Shown here: positions 33,176 to 46,300 of the stretch, in pieces
Numbering within the stretch: the first letter of the stretch is position 1
Layout of the letters: every line of letters begins with the position of its first letter
Origin: Eopsaltria australis
Lineage: Eukaryota; Chordata; Aves; Passeriformes; Petroicidae
Length of the DNA: 64,000 bases
Assembly: GCA_034509425.1 (NCBI GenBank)
Contig: JAVTVJ010001160.1
Span: forward strand, 227,234-291,233
Direction of reading: 5' to 3'
Made by a program: the position numbers and the translations under genes
The notes under the pieces: generated by a model
What the model saw: only the letters and a program-made list of their open reading frames with translations
The model's database searches: none
Told to the model about the DNA's origin: nothing

Positions 33176-34802
33176 TGTCCTGGTTTAGGCCAGAGGGGTC
33201 AAAATCTAGGAAGTGATCTGTGCTGCAGGAAGGCATACAACTTCCTTCCTGCGAGAGAGAGCCAATAATCAGGTAGTTTTAAGGGTTGATAGGTAGGTAA
33301 ACCAATTAAAAAGTTGATCCGCCTTCGAGGAAAAAACCATATATAAGCAGAGACCCTCTGACGCTCTTCCTCTTTGGACCTGCTGCTGCTGTGTAGAGAG
33401 GAGCAGCTCCTGCTTCTCTCACTGGTAAGGCCCCCCCCCACCTCCTTCCGAAGGAGGGATGGGGGGGGGGGAAGGGAGGTTTTACGGCAGCCGTGCCGCT
33501 GCAGCCGGGCAGGCATGGGGGAGGAACGGCTGGAATCTTCAGCAGATACAGCTCAGCCGGTGTGCCAGCTACACGAGAAAGAGAGCCAGGCCCCTGCTCC
33601 GGGCCAGGCAAGGACCGGGCCAGACTCCATCCAGCTCGGGCCAAGCCCTGCCCTGTCACACCAGGCCTAGATGGCCCCAGCAGGCCGAGCCAGCTTGGCC
33701 GAACCAAGCAGAGACTCTGAGAGCGTCTAGCATTCAGCTCAGACCTGTTCAAGCAGCCCGGCAAAGAGCACGTGATCCTCACACTGCCGGAGAGAGAGAG
33801 ACAGAAATTAACTCTCTCCATGCCTAGACTAAACTCACAGACACCCATCCTTCCTCGCAGAGAGAGGAACGAGTGAAGACATCTACATAGTACAGCGCAG
33901 AGACTTTACAGTCAGTGAAGAAAGCAGAACTGATACTAAAAAGAGAGTGCATAAGAAGTTGCTTCAAGAGTGAAGCTGAAAACTCTTTTAGAGAACCATA
34001 GTTAGAGACTGAGCTAATAAATTCTCTGTAATATATGAAGATATAGTCCAAAAGGAGATGTGAAGTTCTTATTGCAGCCAATAAACTGAAATACCTAAAT
34101 ACAGACAAGTAAGTGTTGAAAAAGTACAGCCTAATAAAAAACTAGAACCAAGAGAGAGGAGAGGCTGTAATCCAGAGCCCTGGTCCCGGGGAGAATGCTA
34201 GAGAACCTGAGTTGTCAAGAGAACCTGTGTTGCTGAGCACAGAAAAAAAGATTTTCTTTGTTGCTGCAATTGAACTAAGCATCCTTAAAACAGGTACCCT
34301 GTAGACTGTTCATAACCCACCATAGTGGCTGTGAAAAAGCTACTAGTGTAAGAGAGATCCACCATTAAGCTAGACTTTACTCCGGGCGGCGGTTAATAGT
34401 GAAGCAGAAGACCCATAAAAACTGTATTTTTCTTACAAAAGATCCATAGTGTAAACAAAAAAAACTTCTCTCCCTAAATAAACTAGAACAAGAGCTGTTT
34501 CTGAGGTAGTAAACTGACTAGAAGTCAAAGTGTTGTCTTTTGTATGTTGTCAGAGAGAATGAAATGGAGATGTGGGGAAGGAAGGGTGGTCTGGAGAGTT
34601 TGTTCTGGTTTTTTTTTTCTTGAGTTTTTTTTCTTTTTTCCCTTTGTCTTAGATATATTAATAAAACTTCTTTGTACTTTATAAAGTTTAAACCTGCTTT
34701 ACCTACTCCTAATCCTTATCTCACAACAAGCAATCAAATAAATTTAAGTAAGTGTGCTAACATTTAACCACAAACCTAAATAAGCGAACTGAAACCACTA
34801 CA
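33176..34802 (+). repeat. ERV-E 3' LTR, G-to-A edited
   Basis: 1627 bp, TGTCCTGGTTTAGG to CACTACA, followed by CCCTA. Relative to the 5' LTR it has A for G at 22 sites between 33579 and 34738, mostly in GG or GA context, and the reverse at four. The solo copy at 25821 agrees with G at most of these sites, so the A states are derived. Confidence 0.93.
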
Positions 34803-34807
34803 CCCTA

Positions 34808-37800
34808 CCACTCATCCCTTATGAGATCCCTTTGTTCTCTGGGATCTATTTCAAACTCTCTTTGGATATATCTCAACCATTCAATTCAGTGTGCTATTCC
34901 TAAAGCTGAAGCCCATTTTAATGTAAATGTTGCATCTTCCTGGCACCGTGCAATACCCTGGAGAGATACTGACTGAGCTCTCAGAAGCAGTATTAAGTTC
35001 AGTGTCACAATGCCACCCACTTCTACCACCTTCAGTCCTGAGGCTGGCATACTTAACAGTACCTCAAGGACCTGTGTGCTCTTTTTTCTGTGCACCTTAG
35101 GCTTGTACCTGTGATCTAGTATTTTGCAAATAAATTTCTTTTATTTGCAATTCCTTTTCAAATTTTCCCATGGTCAGTCTCTGAGAAACAAGGTTTTTTG
35201 AAATGTTACATATATGCAGAAAAGAAGTAAACAGAATTTAGCTCAAGCTTGGAATTGCTTGATCATTTTTTTTTCTGATTGTCCAGAAGAGACTTACTAA
35301 GTTTTTAACTCATGTATTGCTAGTTAATGAAGACTTTGAGAAAGTAATGCACTTTCAAATTGAAGACGTATGCCTCTGTGTATACTACCAGCACATGGGA
35401 TCCAAAATAAGATGGGATAGGAGAACAAGTAGATAAGTCTCTTTCAAGTTTTGACTTAGTTACATTAGTACATAGAGTAAAATATAACTTACCTTATCAG
35501 ACTGTAATTTTAGAAAATGAAAGTAAAATTGAGCTTGTTCTATCACAGTTCCTGTAGCTCTCAGTTTGGATGAAGCCTGAACAAAACTGAACTGCTTGTG
35601 ATGCTTCATGTATTTTTTCTATTAGTTATTCAACTTAATAAGCTTCTCCTTATTTATTTGTTCATCTTCATCTGAACAAATAATCTATATCCATTCAGGG
35701 AGAAAGAGCACCTTTTTTTCTATGAGACTATTTCTTTTGCCAGTGTTATTTACTGGTGGGTCTTGGGCCAATTCTCATAAAAATGAATTCTGACTTTTTA
35801 CCTTTAAATTTATTTATTAAATGTAGTGCAGCATTTGCATGTTGTCTTCTTGTCTTTTTAAGATATGTTTTAAATATCTTACTGTAGGTACAGCTTTTGA
35901 TGTCTAAATGTAGATTATTTAAAAGGGACTTTGATTTTATCTATAATGAATTAGTATTTTCCCTATTTTATGTGAACAACCCAATTTCCTAAAAGTGTTG
36001 TTTCAATGCTATAAGGAGGGTTTCTGGTAGGAGGACAAAGGAACAAAGAACTTCAGTGTTTCTGACATGATGAAATTTCATAATCTTGTTCCTTCTGGTT
36101 TTATTGCTAAGATCTGCAATAATCTATTCATCATAATATCTTTTTTTTCTTATCAATATAGATGTGCTATCTTTACAGGAATAATATTTTTCCCCATTTA
36201 TCTTTTTCTAATCTCTGTAAACAAAATTCAATTCGATCTATGGCTCCTCATTCATCTGGCTAGGACATCTATCAGTATAATAGCAGCTAATAGTTTAAAC
36301 ATTAGTGGACAAAAGCAATTGTCTCATTTTTCTACAAGTTCTAACAGAATCCTGCAGGACATGCGTAGCCTTGGATAGACCTATCCCACTTGTTTGGGCT
36401 ACCAGGTGTACAACTATTTTTGCATGCACAGTATGCCCATCAAACCTGTATATCTGTGGTTCATCTAGGCATAGGGAAAGACAGGGACCATGACATTCTG
36501 TGTTATCCTCCTCACTCTGCCTTCCCTCACAGCCCCCAAATTCGTTGGGAAAGCAGCAGGAGAAGGGCAGGGAGCACACTGCAGAGCTGCTCACACATCT
36601 CTCCATGAGGGCAGAGCCGTGAGCACGGGCAGCTGGCCGCCCCCCACGGGGACCCGCACACGGCTCCACCGCGCGCAGCCACCTCCGGCCGCAGATGTCG
36701 GCTGTTACTGCTCAGGTCTCCCGTATCACTGGGCCACCTGTACAGCATATTTAACATACAGCAGCTATTCTGTTGCTGTTTGTGCTGAAATAATTTTGGC
36801 AGGAAGCAGCAGTTAAACCCGGGCATAATTTTTTACGCCGTGTGCAATGCAAAAATCACCTCTGTGGATGAGTAATACACTCTCGTTGCCTTCTTGGTGG
36901 AATACAGTGTTTCTTGTCCCATCAGAAATTGGCCAGAATTGGTATTTAATATCTGAATGTCTCCATTCCAGGCCCAGATTGCAATTCCTGAAAAAAAAAA
37001 AAAGGGAGCTTTTACAAACTCTGGATTTTAGATGTGGGATACTGTTGGCCCTTTCTCAAATGCCAAGATGGTGAAAGGCAGCCCCATCACAGAGTTAGGT
37101 TTAAATGGAGGCCTCAGATTCAAACACAGATCCAGGATTTGGATGTGGCTTTTGGATTTAATCCCATTCCCAGCCATATCCATTTGATGTAACAGAACAG
37201 GCTATCACACTGGTTGAAAAAACACTTGGAGCATCTATTGCCTTTTTTTTCAAGTGAATTTCAAGTTTTCTTTGCCCAAACTTAGAGAGAGGTGACATGA
37301 CTGAATATTACAAGAACATCATTTTCTGCTGCTGCTGCTGTTGAAGACATACAGTAGGTTTTTTCCCTCTGTTTGCTTTAAAAATTAGGTTGCTAATGAT
37401 AATGCTCCTCTCATAGATGATCTTGTACTTTTTAATGATACCCATAGTTTTCCTCCACATAAATGACTAAATCCTCACAGAAATCTCTGTCTTGATTAGC
37501 ACTCCTGCTAGTAAAATTTCACATACTAAATCAGTACCAGCTGTAGCAAGAAAGAATGAAAAAGGCAAGTGTAAATGTTCCATATGCCCTACGAAATTGG
37601 CATCTGTGTCAGTAACCCTGTGTTTTTTTAAACAATTGTATACATACATTCTCAGAAGTGTTTTGCTCACAGGATTCTGCAAGCAAAATTTCCTCTGTTG
37701 GTACATCACTGAAATGTCACATCTAAAAAAACCCCAGCAAGGAGTTTTGCTGCTTCTCCTCCCTACGCCCAACCCCAGCGCGCAATTCCATGAGTTACCT

Positions 37801-40800
37801 CGAGTTTGCAGCACCTTTGTTTTGACGCCTGCTCCCCGTAACCTGACTCTGGGACACTCCTCCAGAGCTGCTCCACATTTAGCACTCAGTTATTAGCAGC
37901 ACCACCGAAAGCCAAAGCTACTATGGCACTGTCATTATTTCCAAGCTGAATTCAGGAATAAGGACTCGAGTTCCAGCTCGGCTGCTGGGGAATGCGGCTC
38001 CGATGAGCCAACAGCTCGTCTTTCGCGTGACTCATGAGTGATGATGATGCAGGACGGAGCTCGTCCCGGGGACAGCCCAGAGCTCTGACCCAGAATGGGC
38101 AGTGACTCAGCTTCATCCTGCAAAATCACAGTTTTTTGACCCTGTGTCAGCCTGGACATGAATGGACAGAGCAGCTGTAGGAGATGTGTGCTCCAGAGCC
38201 TCCCTAGTTGACTTAAAAAGTGATGATAATTTACATTCAATGAAATTATTTATAATTCTTTTTGCAGATAGGTGCAGGAATTACTTTGAACACAAACAAG
38301 CAAAAATCATCTTAGAGGAAACTCTGGAAAATCACAGTTCCAGAAAATAAATTTTCAGAACTAATGGTTCCATAAACAGGATTTTCAAGTGGATTAGTGT
38401 CATTATTTCCCCATGTTGAAACAATGAAACTGTTTCTGCCTGGTTCCTCCCCTATGCCATCACCCTGCTGCGGTTTCCTTAGTGCTCACAAATGAAATGC
38501 ATGCCTTGTCACAGCTGGCTTGAGTTGGCACATCCCTGTCTCTGGCAGCTTAGTGAAATCCCTGCTGCAGGCTGTTGCACCAGTGTACAACACCATGAGA
38601 ACTCTGTGTTTCATCTCCTGAACTTGTTTTGCAACACACACACACAAAATCTGTTTTGTTAATTTTATCATAAAAAGGAGGGCTGGAGAACGCTGTTATG
38701 CAATAAATTCTCTCCACTCTCTGAATGAGATCACAGGACAGCAGGGGTACAAGGACCTGCTTTCTCCTGTGGGCTGCTTTCTGTGCTTAGCTCCACTTAC
38801 AACATGCTCATCCAGGCAGAGAATAGCCAGAAAAATCACTGTGAAGAAAGACTGTGCAGGCACATGGTGCTTCCTGTTCAGGTGCACACTTCTTTTGCTA
38901 TTGTGTTTTGGTGCTGAATTTTGTGCTGTGTCCATGCTTAGCACAAGAGGCAAATAAGACTTAAAAAAAACTTTAGTGAGTGTTATGATTTCGTGGGTCA
39001 TCAAACCCATCATATCTGAGGTAAAAGCCACTCCTGTGTACATGCTTTTGTGAAGTTCTGGAAGGTGGTGAGCATTCCCCAAACCCTCTAAAATAAAGAT
39101 GTATTCTACAGTCCACAGATGGGTAGTTTTAGTGCTCATCCTTTGTGTGCCTGGTCTGGAGATTTTCCCTGGATGTCATAGTGTTTCCAAGGTTGTGTGT
39201 ATCTGTTAGGGCTGCAAGCATATTAAAGTGGTTGTCAGCAGTCAGTGACCTTGATTCTAGGTATGTAAATATATTTCAGATTATTCTCTCTGTGACAGTC
39301 CATGTCTATACAAATCTACTGCACACAGTTTGATGTCTTCTCATTCTAATGATGTTGAATAAAAAATAAAGCTCCTAAGTAGCCCTTGAAAAAAAGGGAG
39401 CAAGGCAGAGTAAGAGGTAGACTATCAGTGCCATTAAGATGTGGCTAGCAATTCATCTATGCATGACTGAAAATAGGACAGGCATTATGAAATGATTTCA
39501 TTCTGGAATACTGAGTACCAAACACAAAAAAAAGGTTGTGGTTGGAATTGTCTCACAGGACTGTTTCCTACACATGCCTCTCCCACACCCATCCATTTTA
39601 CCACAGCATTTATGGGCAGAAGACATGTAACAACTCCAGAGGAGAATATTTGAAAAAAAAATTTCTTAGAGCATAATGGATATTCTGTGATTACTTAATA
39701 ACAACATTAAACAAAATATTACTAAAGAGATGCATTGTAAGAAATCTCCTTTGACAAGTAACTATAAAACATAATTCTATTTATATATTTTAATTAGATC
39801 TAATAGGAAAACATAAACACATCTATCCAGCACAAGGTAGTAATGAAAACAGCAGTGTGTGTTAGTGCATTTAATTGCAGTTCAACAGGATACTAAAACA
39901 CAAGTGTAAATTAAAGAAGAATAACACTCCATTGTCAAGAGTGTTTTTAGAATACCACTTGTACATGCATATGTCTTTCTTGGTTGGAGTTGGTTACTTA
40001 CCTGGAGTGATTCTCTAGGCTGTGATTCCTGATTCAATATAAACTCAAATCATGCAGAAAAATAGAACATTTTTCCTGTATAAACTTGTAACAGACCAGG
40101 TGAAATACTGTTTTTAAAGGTAGTTCAGATACTGAAAGGCACATCTCAGTATCTGTTAGTAAAATGAGCTTTACCTCTGCAAGGTTGTCATTTACACTGT
40201 TGAATTATTGACACAGTCCTGGGTGTAATTTTGGTAGTGTACAATTTTCTTTCTCCAAACATATCCACTGTCAGGCCTGATTTGTGATGTGAATAGATCA
40301 AGCACCGATCCTGGTAGATAATTCTGCCTTGAAGACCCTTCTCTGACACCTAATGAAGTTTCATTTTAGGGGTGTGAACAAATCCATGCCAGCTGCCCTG
40401 CCCTAGTACACATGATGCTTGGAAACAGTAACACACTCAGAATTTGGAAGATTAAAGCCTTACCTATAGTGCCTTGATGGGTTTCTTGCATTAGGTTCTT
40501 AGCATTTTCCTTTGTTTCTGTGTAGTATGGGGGAGTTTGAGCACCTTAGTTATTCGCTAACCCTTTATCATCATCGATAATGCACATTTTCACACATGCA
40601 CGTTGTCTGTGGGATGCAGCTTAAAAAAAAGAGCCATCACTTTGGCCCTTCAAAATTTATGATATAAAAATATCATGATAAAGCAATTTTCATAATCTTC
40701 AGGTCAAAAGGTGAATGTTATTAGCAGCTGGAAGCCGAGCTTTTTTGAAGAAAATGGTCTTACAACCATTTTCCAACTGTTTCAGTGAAAATAACACTAT

Positions 40801-41386
40801 TTTAATCTTTGAAAGATAGGAAATTTTTACAGCTGAGGAATGGGACATTCCTCTTATTTATCAAATTTATCTCTTGTTATTTGGATCTCATTTCAAGCAA
40901 TGTTTTCTGAGGGTAGGTATAATTGTGTATCTTCAAAATCTGGTCACATCCATCAAGGAGGGAAACCGCTCCAAAGGTGTTGCAGTTTTTGGCATTCAGG
41001 ATTGATGCTCCTCAGAACCCACAGCTGCAATATGGTTGCAACTAAAATAAAAGTAGAAGGCAAGGAAAATAAAAACTGGGGGAATATCAACGTTTTCCCT
41101 TATTTATTTCCTGTGTGATTTGTCATGTGAGATATGAACACGGGTAGAAGGGGCAGCAACCCTCTGACCTTTAATTACATACTCCAGTGGAGGACTTCTG
41201 AGGCAGAGCTGGGATAATGTGCACAGAGGAGAGCAGAAAGCACTGTGTCTGTGTGGTACCCAGAGCCACACAGCACAGCTTCCTGACCACAGGCTGCACA
41301 AAAGAGCTGAGTCTGTGTCATTTCTGACCATGTCACTGACAAGGGAATGATCCAGGGATGCTGAGGGACCATGAGATTACTGTAAA
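34808..41386. other. Non-coding, presumed host intron
   Basis: About 6.6 kb without credible exons or repeats. It has two GC-richer islands (about 36530-36720 and 37730-38170), a short (CTG)5 run near 37330, and a poly(A) run near 36993. Minus-strand frames such as 38696-39139 lack family features and are taken as chance. Confidence 0.5.
38028..38111. promoter_or_regulatory. Pair of AP-1/MARE-like sites in a GC-richer island
   Basis: TGACTCA at 38028-38034, overlapping TGACTCATGAGTGA, and TGACTCAGC at 38103-38111, which fits a half MARE/NF-E2 site. The surrounding 400 bp is richer in GC and CpG than the intron. This is a motif match only; activity is unknown. Confidence 0.3.
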
Positions 41387-41392
41387 GTAGCA

Positions 41393-42033
41393 TGTCACTT
41401 GCGCGTGGGCTGGACAGCTGACCGCAAGGGTCCGGTCAGCAGCCCAACGGCGGTTACTGCGAGTGTCCCTTGACCAGGTTCACTGCAGTCGAGACCAATG
41501 ATCTCTGGCCGCAGGCTGTGCCTCCTGCGAAGGCAGCCACGCTGTAGCCACGGAGCTGGAGCGCTGCTATAGGGAGGGATCTTTCACCTGGAGTAATAGA
41601 CACAGTAACGACGAAGTTAACAGCAGTCTGGGCGTCCGAGTCAAAGACCTCGGTGCTCAGCGTGCATCAGACTTTATTCTGAGGGCAACAACCAACCATG
41701 GAGGGGCACAGGGGAGGAACCAGGAAGGGACAAAGGGACAGGGGCCAACGGGGAAGGAAGAAGGGATGAGAGGGAGAGACAGACAGAGGAATACTACATT
41801 TATGAACCGAATAACAACAAACATTCTGGAACAAGGGGATAACAGGCAGGAGAGTGGCAGATGGCTAGGCAAATGATGAGAGGGCAGACAACCCTCTTGA
41901 AGCTCAGCCCCTCTTTGGGGCTATCCACTCTGAACTCCACCCCAGGGGGTCTTAGACCCTGGGCTCCTTTATCCAAAGCCTTCTCAGGGGGGAAAGGGTT
42001 TCACGCTGCTTAGGTGCCTGGACCACTGCCACA
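41393..42033 (-). repeat. Solo LTR with 6-bp duplication (betaretrovirus-like class II)
   Basis: 641 bp, TGTCACTTGCGCG to ACTGCCACA on the + strand, flanked by GTAGCA (41387-41392 and 42034-42039). On the minus strand AATAAAG (about 41674) acts as poly(A) signal. A 6-bp duplication favours a class II (ERVK-like) element. Confidence 0.88.
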
Positions 42034-42039
42034 GTAGCA

Positions 42040-43164
42040 TGCACTAGCTGCTCATGCAGGATGCAAGCAGTGTCTTTCTCTAAATCAATAATCAATCAAA
42101 CAGAAATTGCTAGGACTTTGACACTATGATGTCATTAAAAATTAATTTAGTTTTAAAATGCATTATGCTTTTAGTATCGTAAAGGATCTACAGTTAAAAA
42201 ACAGTGAAAGCATTTTTTTCCCTTTAATTTTTTTTTTAAATCTCATGATCCTGTAAGCTCCCTGTTGTGGCTGCTTGGGATATATTACTTGCCAGCCTCT
42301 GTGTATTTTCTGCTTTCTGCTCTTAAACTAAATTAAAATGTTGACAAGTAAAATCAAGAATGTCAAGATGGGTGCTGAAACTGCCTATATTTTATTTTTA
42401 ATTGTTGTCATACTTTAAGATAAAGTTTTGTGAAATTAAAAAAGAGAAAATTATATTACCATTTTAAAAAGAAAATGTGTCTTCAGCTTGTTCAACATGG
42501 TATTTTGAGGTTTGACAGAATAATTGATTCAGTAGTATAGTAATAATTCAGTGTAGTCTTGCACTTCTAGGTGACATAAATGAATCAAACACAGATGCAT
42601 TGTTATCTTCAGTTTTTGCAATTTCAAGGCTATTTGATCACCTTAGTTCAGGTCCTATAAATCAAATAATTCTTGACAGTAGCATTGACTGATGAGAAGG
42701 TATCAGGACTGATGATTTCTGCAAATCAAACTGGAGACAGGAGAAAACAAAGAAGTCTGTCCTCTCACAGGCTGTATTTTACCATGAAAATTTTGAATGT
42801 TTTGGGGTTTTTATATAAGTGTACATGAGCAAAAGAGACAAAGATAAAAACAGAGATGTTATGCTGGAATGTAGAGGCAAAAGAAACTATAAAAGTGACA
42901 TGAAAGTTGTATTTGAAAGGGAGAACAGAGGTTAAAATTGAATGCATTGAAGGACAATGAGAGGGATGTAGCAACTGTAAAGTCAGTGTGAGATGGGACT
43001 ATTAGGGAGTTTGAGAGACCTTGATGACAAAACCACAGAGAAAGCAGAAAAGCAAATTTTGGAAGACCAAATAGAACTGGAATTAACTGGATACTGTGAA
43101 GGTTTTTTTAGATTAACATAAGTAGTTTTGGAAGGAATGTAACAATAGATAGGAGAAAACAGAA
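42040..43164. other. Non-coding, presumed host intron
   Basis: AT-rich. Nothing recognised. Confidence 0.5.
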
Positions 43165-43302
43165 AAAGAGAGGTGCCCAGAGAAGTTGTGGATGCCCAAT
43201 CCCTGAAAGTGTTCACGGTCAAATTGGATGGGGCTCTGAGCAACCTGGTCTAGTTGAAGATGTCCCAGCTTATTGCAGGGGACCATTCAATGATTCTATG
43301 AA
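43165..43302 (+). repeat. CR1 LINE 3' end
   Basis: Characteristic CR1 segments: GTGCCCAGAGAAGTTGTGGA, TTGGATGGGGCTCTGAGCAA, CCTGGTCTAGTTGAAG and the terminal ATTCTATGA. Only about 140 bp of the 3' end is left. Confidence 0.85.
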
Positions 43303-43305
43303 AGA

Positions 43306-46300
43306 GAAAATGAGTGTATAGAAATAGAACAAGATTTTAGAAGGAAGGAAGCTGGAGAAAGGAAAATTTCTGAAGTAGGAGTGACTTGATCAGGGAATTG
43401 AAAGAATGGAATTGTCTGGGCAGGTATCAAAATGAGGGATTTATGTGGCCACATAAGTACACTTACACTGTGTTATGTATGTGAGATGAGTCTGGAGGAA
43501 GGGGCTGCAGCCTCTTGCTTTCTTTGGTAAGTCTGTATTTTATGTGCCAACTAGAATTTGAGAATGTGGGTGCAGTTCTCTATTCTGTCATACATTTTCT
43601 GCACGATATATTGCAACTGAAACCAGTTTTTGCATTATGAAGGACAGTTGGAATTTAGCAGGTTTTGCCAGATGCAGAATTTCCTTAGGCTCATTGGTTC
43701 TCAGTGTTTTACCAAACCACACATCTGTCCCTTGGGAAAGCTCTGTACTCTTGTTCAGCATCTGTAAAATGGGGCAACTAGCTCTGCCATAGCACAGAGG
43801 GTGGTGAGAATTAACTTTTTTAAGGCTATGATTGTGCTCTGTACACAAATCCCAAAGATAAAAGAAGGGGAAGTCAGAAGCTTGTATTGCAGAGTATACT
43901 TCAAAGCTGAAGAAATACTTTGGTGTTAAACTGAGAAAGGAGTTTTGCCCTACTGCCTCTGCTAAATGTTGTAAGAAATATTTGAATGATCCCTTGTGTG
44001 CTCATAGTGTTATATGCCAGGCATGGTAGCATTACAATTCCATTAATGGGAACATTAAGTCCTTACTTGACTTTTTAATAGAAAAGCAATTCGATAGGTG
44101 TATTTTGATGCCTTTCCTGTTTTTGCAGTTTCAAAGGGGTATCTTTTATTGATATATGTTCACTACAGACTGAACATGAAAATATTCTTCTTATTAGACC
44201 TGATTTAAAAGTTCTTTAAATCTTATTATTGCAATATCTTTAAAGATTTGTACTGATATATTTTTGCTTATGCATTGAAAAGATTTATTCATTAGCCTGA
44301 TTTGGTATGCTGTTTTAGGATAGTGTAGGGTTTTCTAGGTTGATATTATGACAATTGAAATAATATTTGTGAAGAAATTCCTTAAAAGTAAATATCAGTT
44401 ATTAGAGAGATTTACAAATAACTAGTAGATTAAACACATGAATGTAATGAATAAAAATCTTCTTAAGGACAAACCATGCTATGTAGCATGCTTATTGGGG
44501 TGAAGTAAAGCCAGAAGTATGCCAGAATTTCACAAGGGCTATCTAAGCATGTCCAGACCTTTGGAGTAGTACAAGGAAGGCATGCAATGACAAAGCTGGC
44601 TTTGAAGAATGAAAGAAGAATTATCTCTTTGGGACAGAGTATTGTGTTTGTGCTTTACAACTATGAAATCTTGAACCCTGACTGCGTTATCGTGTTCCAT
44701 ATAGTAAATAATCTTCATAGAATTTTTCAGAAACTATCTCAAGAGTTCTTGGTAAATGTAGTCAAACAGTGGCTTTGGCAGATGCAATCAGCAAACCAAG
44801 GTTTACAGCCAGTAAGGCTGGAATTTGACATCAGATTCTATGAAAAGATTTCTAGAGCGTGTCTAGATGTGAGCTGGAGGTGGGATTAAATCTGGGACTG
44901 GAACACCTCTGCTTTCAGTTCTCTATATTAGAATCTCAGTCTGATTTAGATACCTAATCTCCCATCATGCTTAGGACAGATGCAGGATTCAATTCAGTTA
45001 CCTAAAAGCAGGAATCTAATGTCATTTGAGGTGCTATAGAGGTGTCTTTGAAATGCATGTGGAGGCTGTCAAGTACTGTACAGGGCATATATGGGGGACA
45101 CCTGCACTCTTCTGAGTGGCAGCTGAAAGCCAGATGGGATGCCCTAAGGAATCTGCAGTGATGGTAGATACCTGCATTAAGGCAAGGGAATCAATACCAA
45201 AGGGGCTGGGGTGAGGTGAATTGTTCTCTGAACTCTTGATGGTATTGACTAGATCTTGAATTTATTGATTAGATCTCAATTGACTGCTATGGGAGCTTAA
45301 ATAACTAGTTTAGATGTAAATAGCTATGCTGGAAGTTTAGTTGTCAAAATCTGGAACGGAATCTAATCCTAACTGTAGAAAAAAGATTGATTATTTTGTA
45401 CTGGGTTTTTTTTTTGCTTTTTTGAGCAAATGGTACATTAGAGAGATAAAGGCAAAGAGATGCACTCAACACAAACAGGTTTACTGAGTCTCTCATAGCA
45501 TATATTAATGAGCAATTAGTGTACTTTAACAGCATAACATTTTACAGGATGCAGGAAAAGTGCAAAAGATTCCTCTAGTTCCTCTAGTTTCTTAGTTAGC
45601 TACAAAGGCTTAGATGCTGGATTCCTGTCTAATTATGTAGAAAAATTATTGGCACATGTTGACAGATGGACCTTGTTAACTCCAAAAGGTATAGCAGCAG
45701 TGTAATGCTGTGGAGTACTAGAGGCTGAGTGAGGTTCCCTGCAGAAGCTATAGATTTGAAAGACATATTAAACTGAGATATGTTTCTCTGAATCAATAAT
45801 AATAATGCCCAAGTCCAAAATAAGATAGGGAAAGGCCAAATGATGTATCAGATGCTGCTATTCTGCCTCCAAGAAAGGGGCACACAGTCAAAACAGTGGC
45901 TGGAGGCCTGACTAGACAAAGGGCAGTTGCCTTTGGAACTGCTTTGGAAGACAAAGCTGCCCATGTAGGCAGGAACTGTTTCAACTTAAGAATAACCAGA
46001 AATACCACACCTCATGTTAATTGAAAAGTTGCCTTTTCAACTCAGGAGTTCAAGTCCTACAAATTTGCAAAGACACCATTGCTTGAGAAAAGGCCAGAAA
46101 CGTACTTCTAAATGACCAGAGATATTTTTCAGTTTTAGAAATAATTAGGTCATTCATGAATCTGTTGTCTAGCAAAAATGTGCCATTTAGATTTAATTAA
46201 TGCAAATGAATGTTTTTGGTCTGATCTGAGAGTTATTTTGGCTCAAATCCCAAACAATGACTTTCAACCACACTGTTTGATGTTGGAGTCTGTCCCTGTT

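Larger units (their letters stand above)
31259..34802 (+). mobile_element. ERV-E: miniature LTR retrotransposon with two 1.6-kb LTRs and 292-bp interior
   Basis: Two direct copies of the family E LTR enclose only 292 bp, and the pair is flanked by CCCTA (31254-31258 and 34803-34807), which shows a single integration. After the 5' LTR lies a tRNA-Val-type primer site. Before the 3' LTR is a purine-rich tract. No gag, pro, pol or env remains, so it is a non-autonomous deletion derivative that would need proteins in trans. The LTRs differ at 28 positions, all transitions, 22 of which are G in the 5' and A in the 3' copy. Confidence 0.93.

Noticed and set aside
33306..33848. 180-codon minus-strand frame, and related frames in every family E LTR
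   Set aside because: They recur with each LTR copy and come from the GC-rich R region. They run against the element's sense strand.
36530..36730. CpG island promoter
   Set aside because: It is short, has no TATA, initiator or following exon, and only a mild CpG excess.
38696..39139. 147-codon minus-strand frame
   Set aside because: No family features and no matching splice sites. Length alone is weak evidence in 64 kb.
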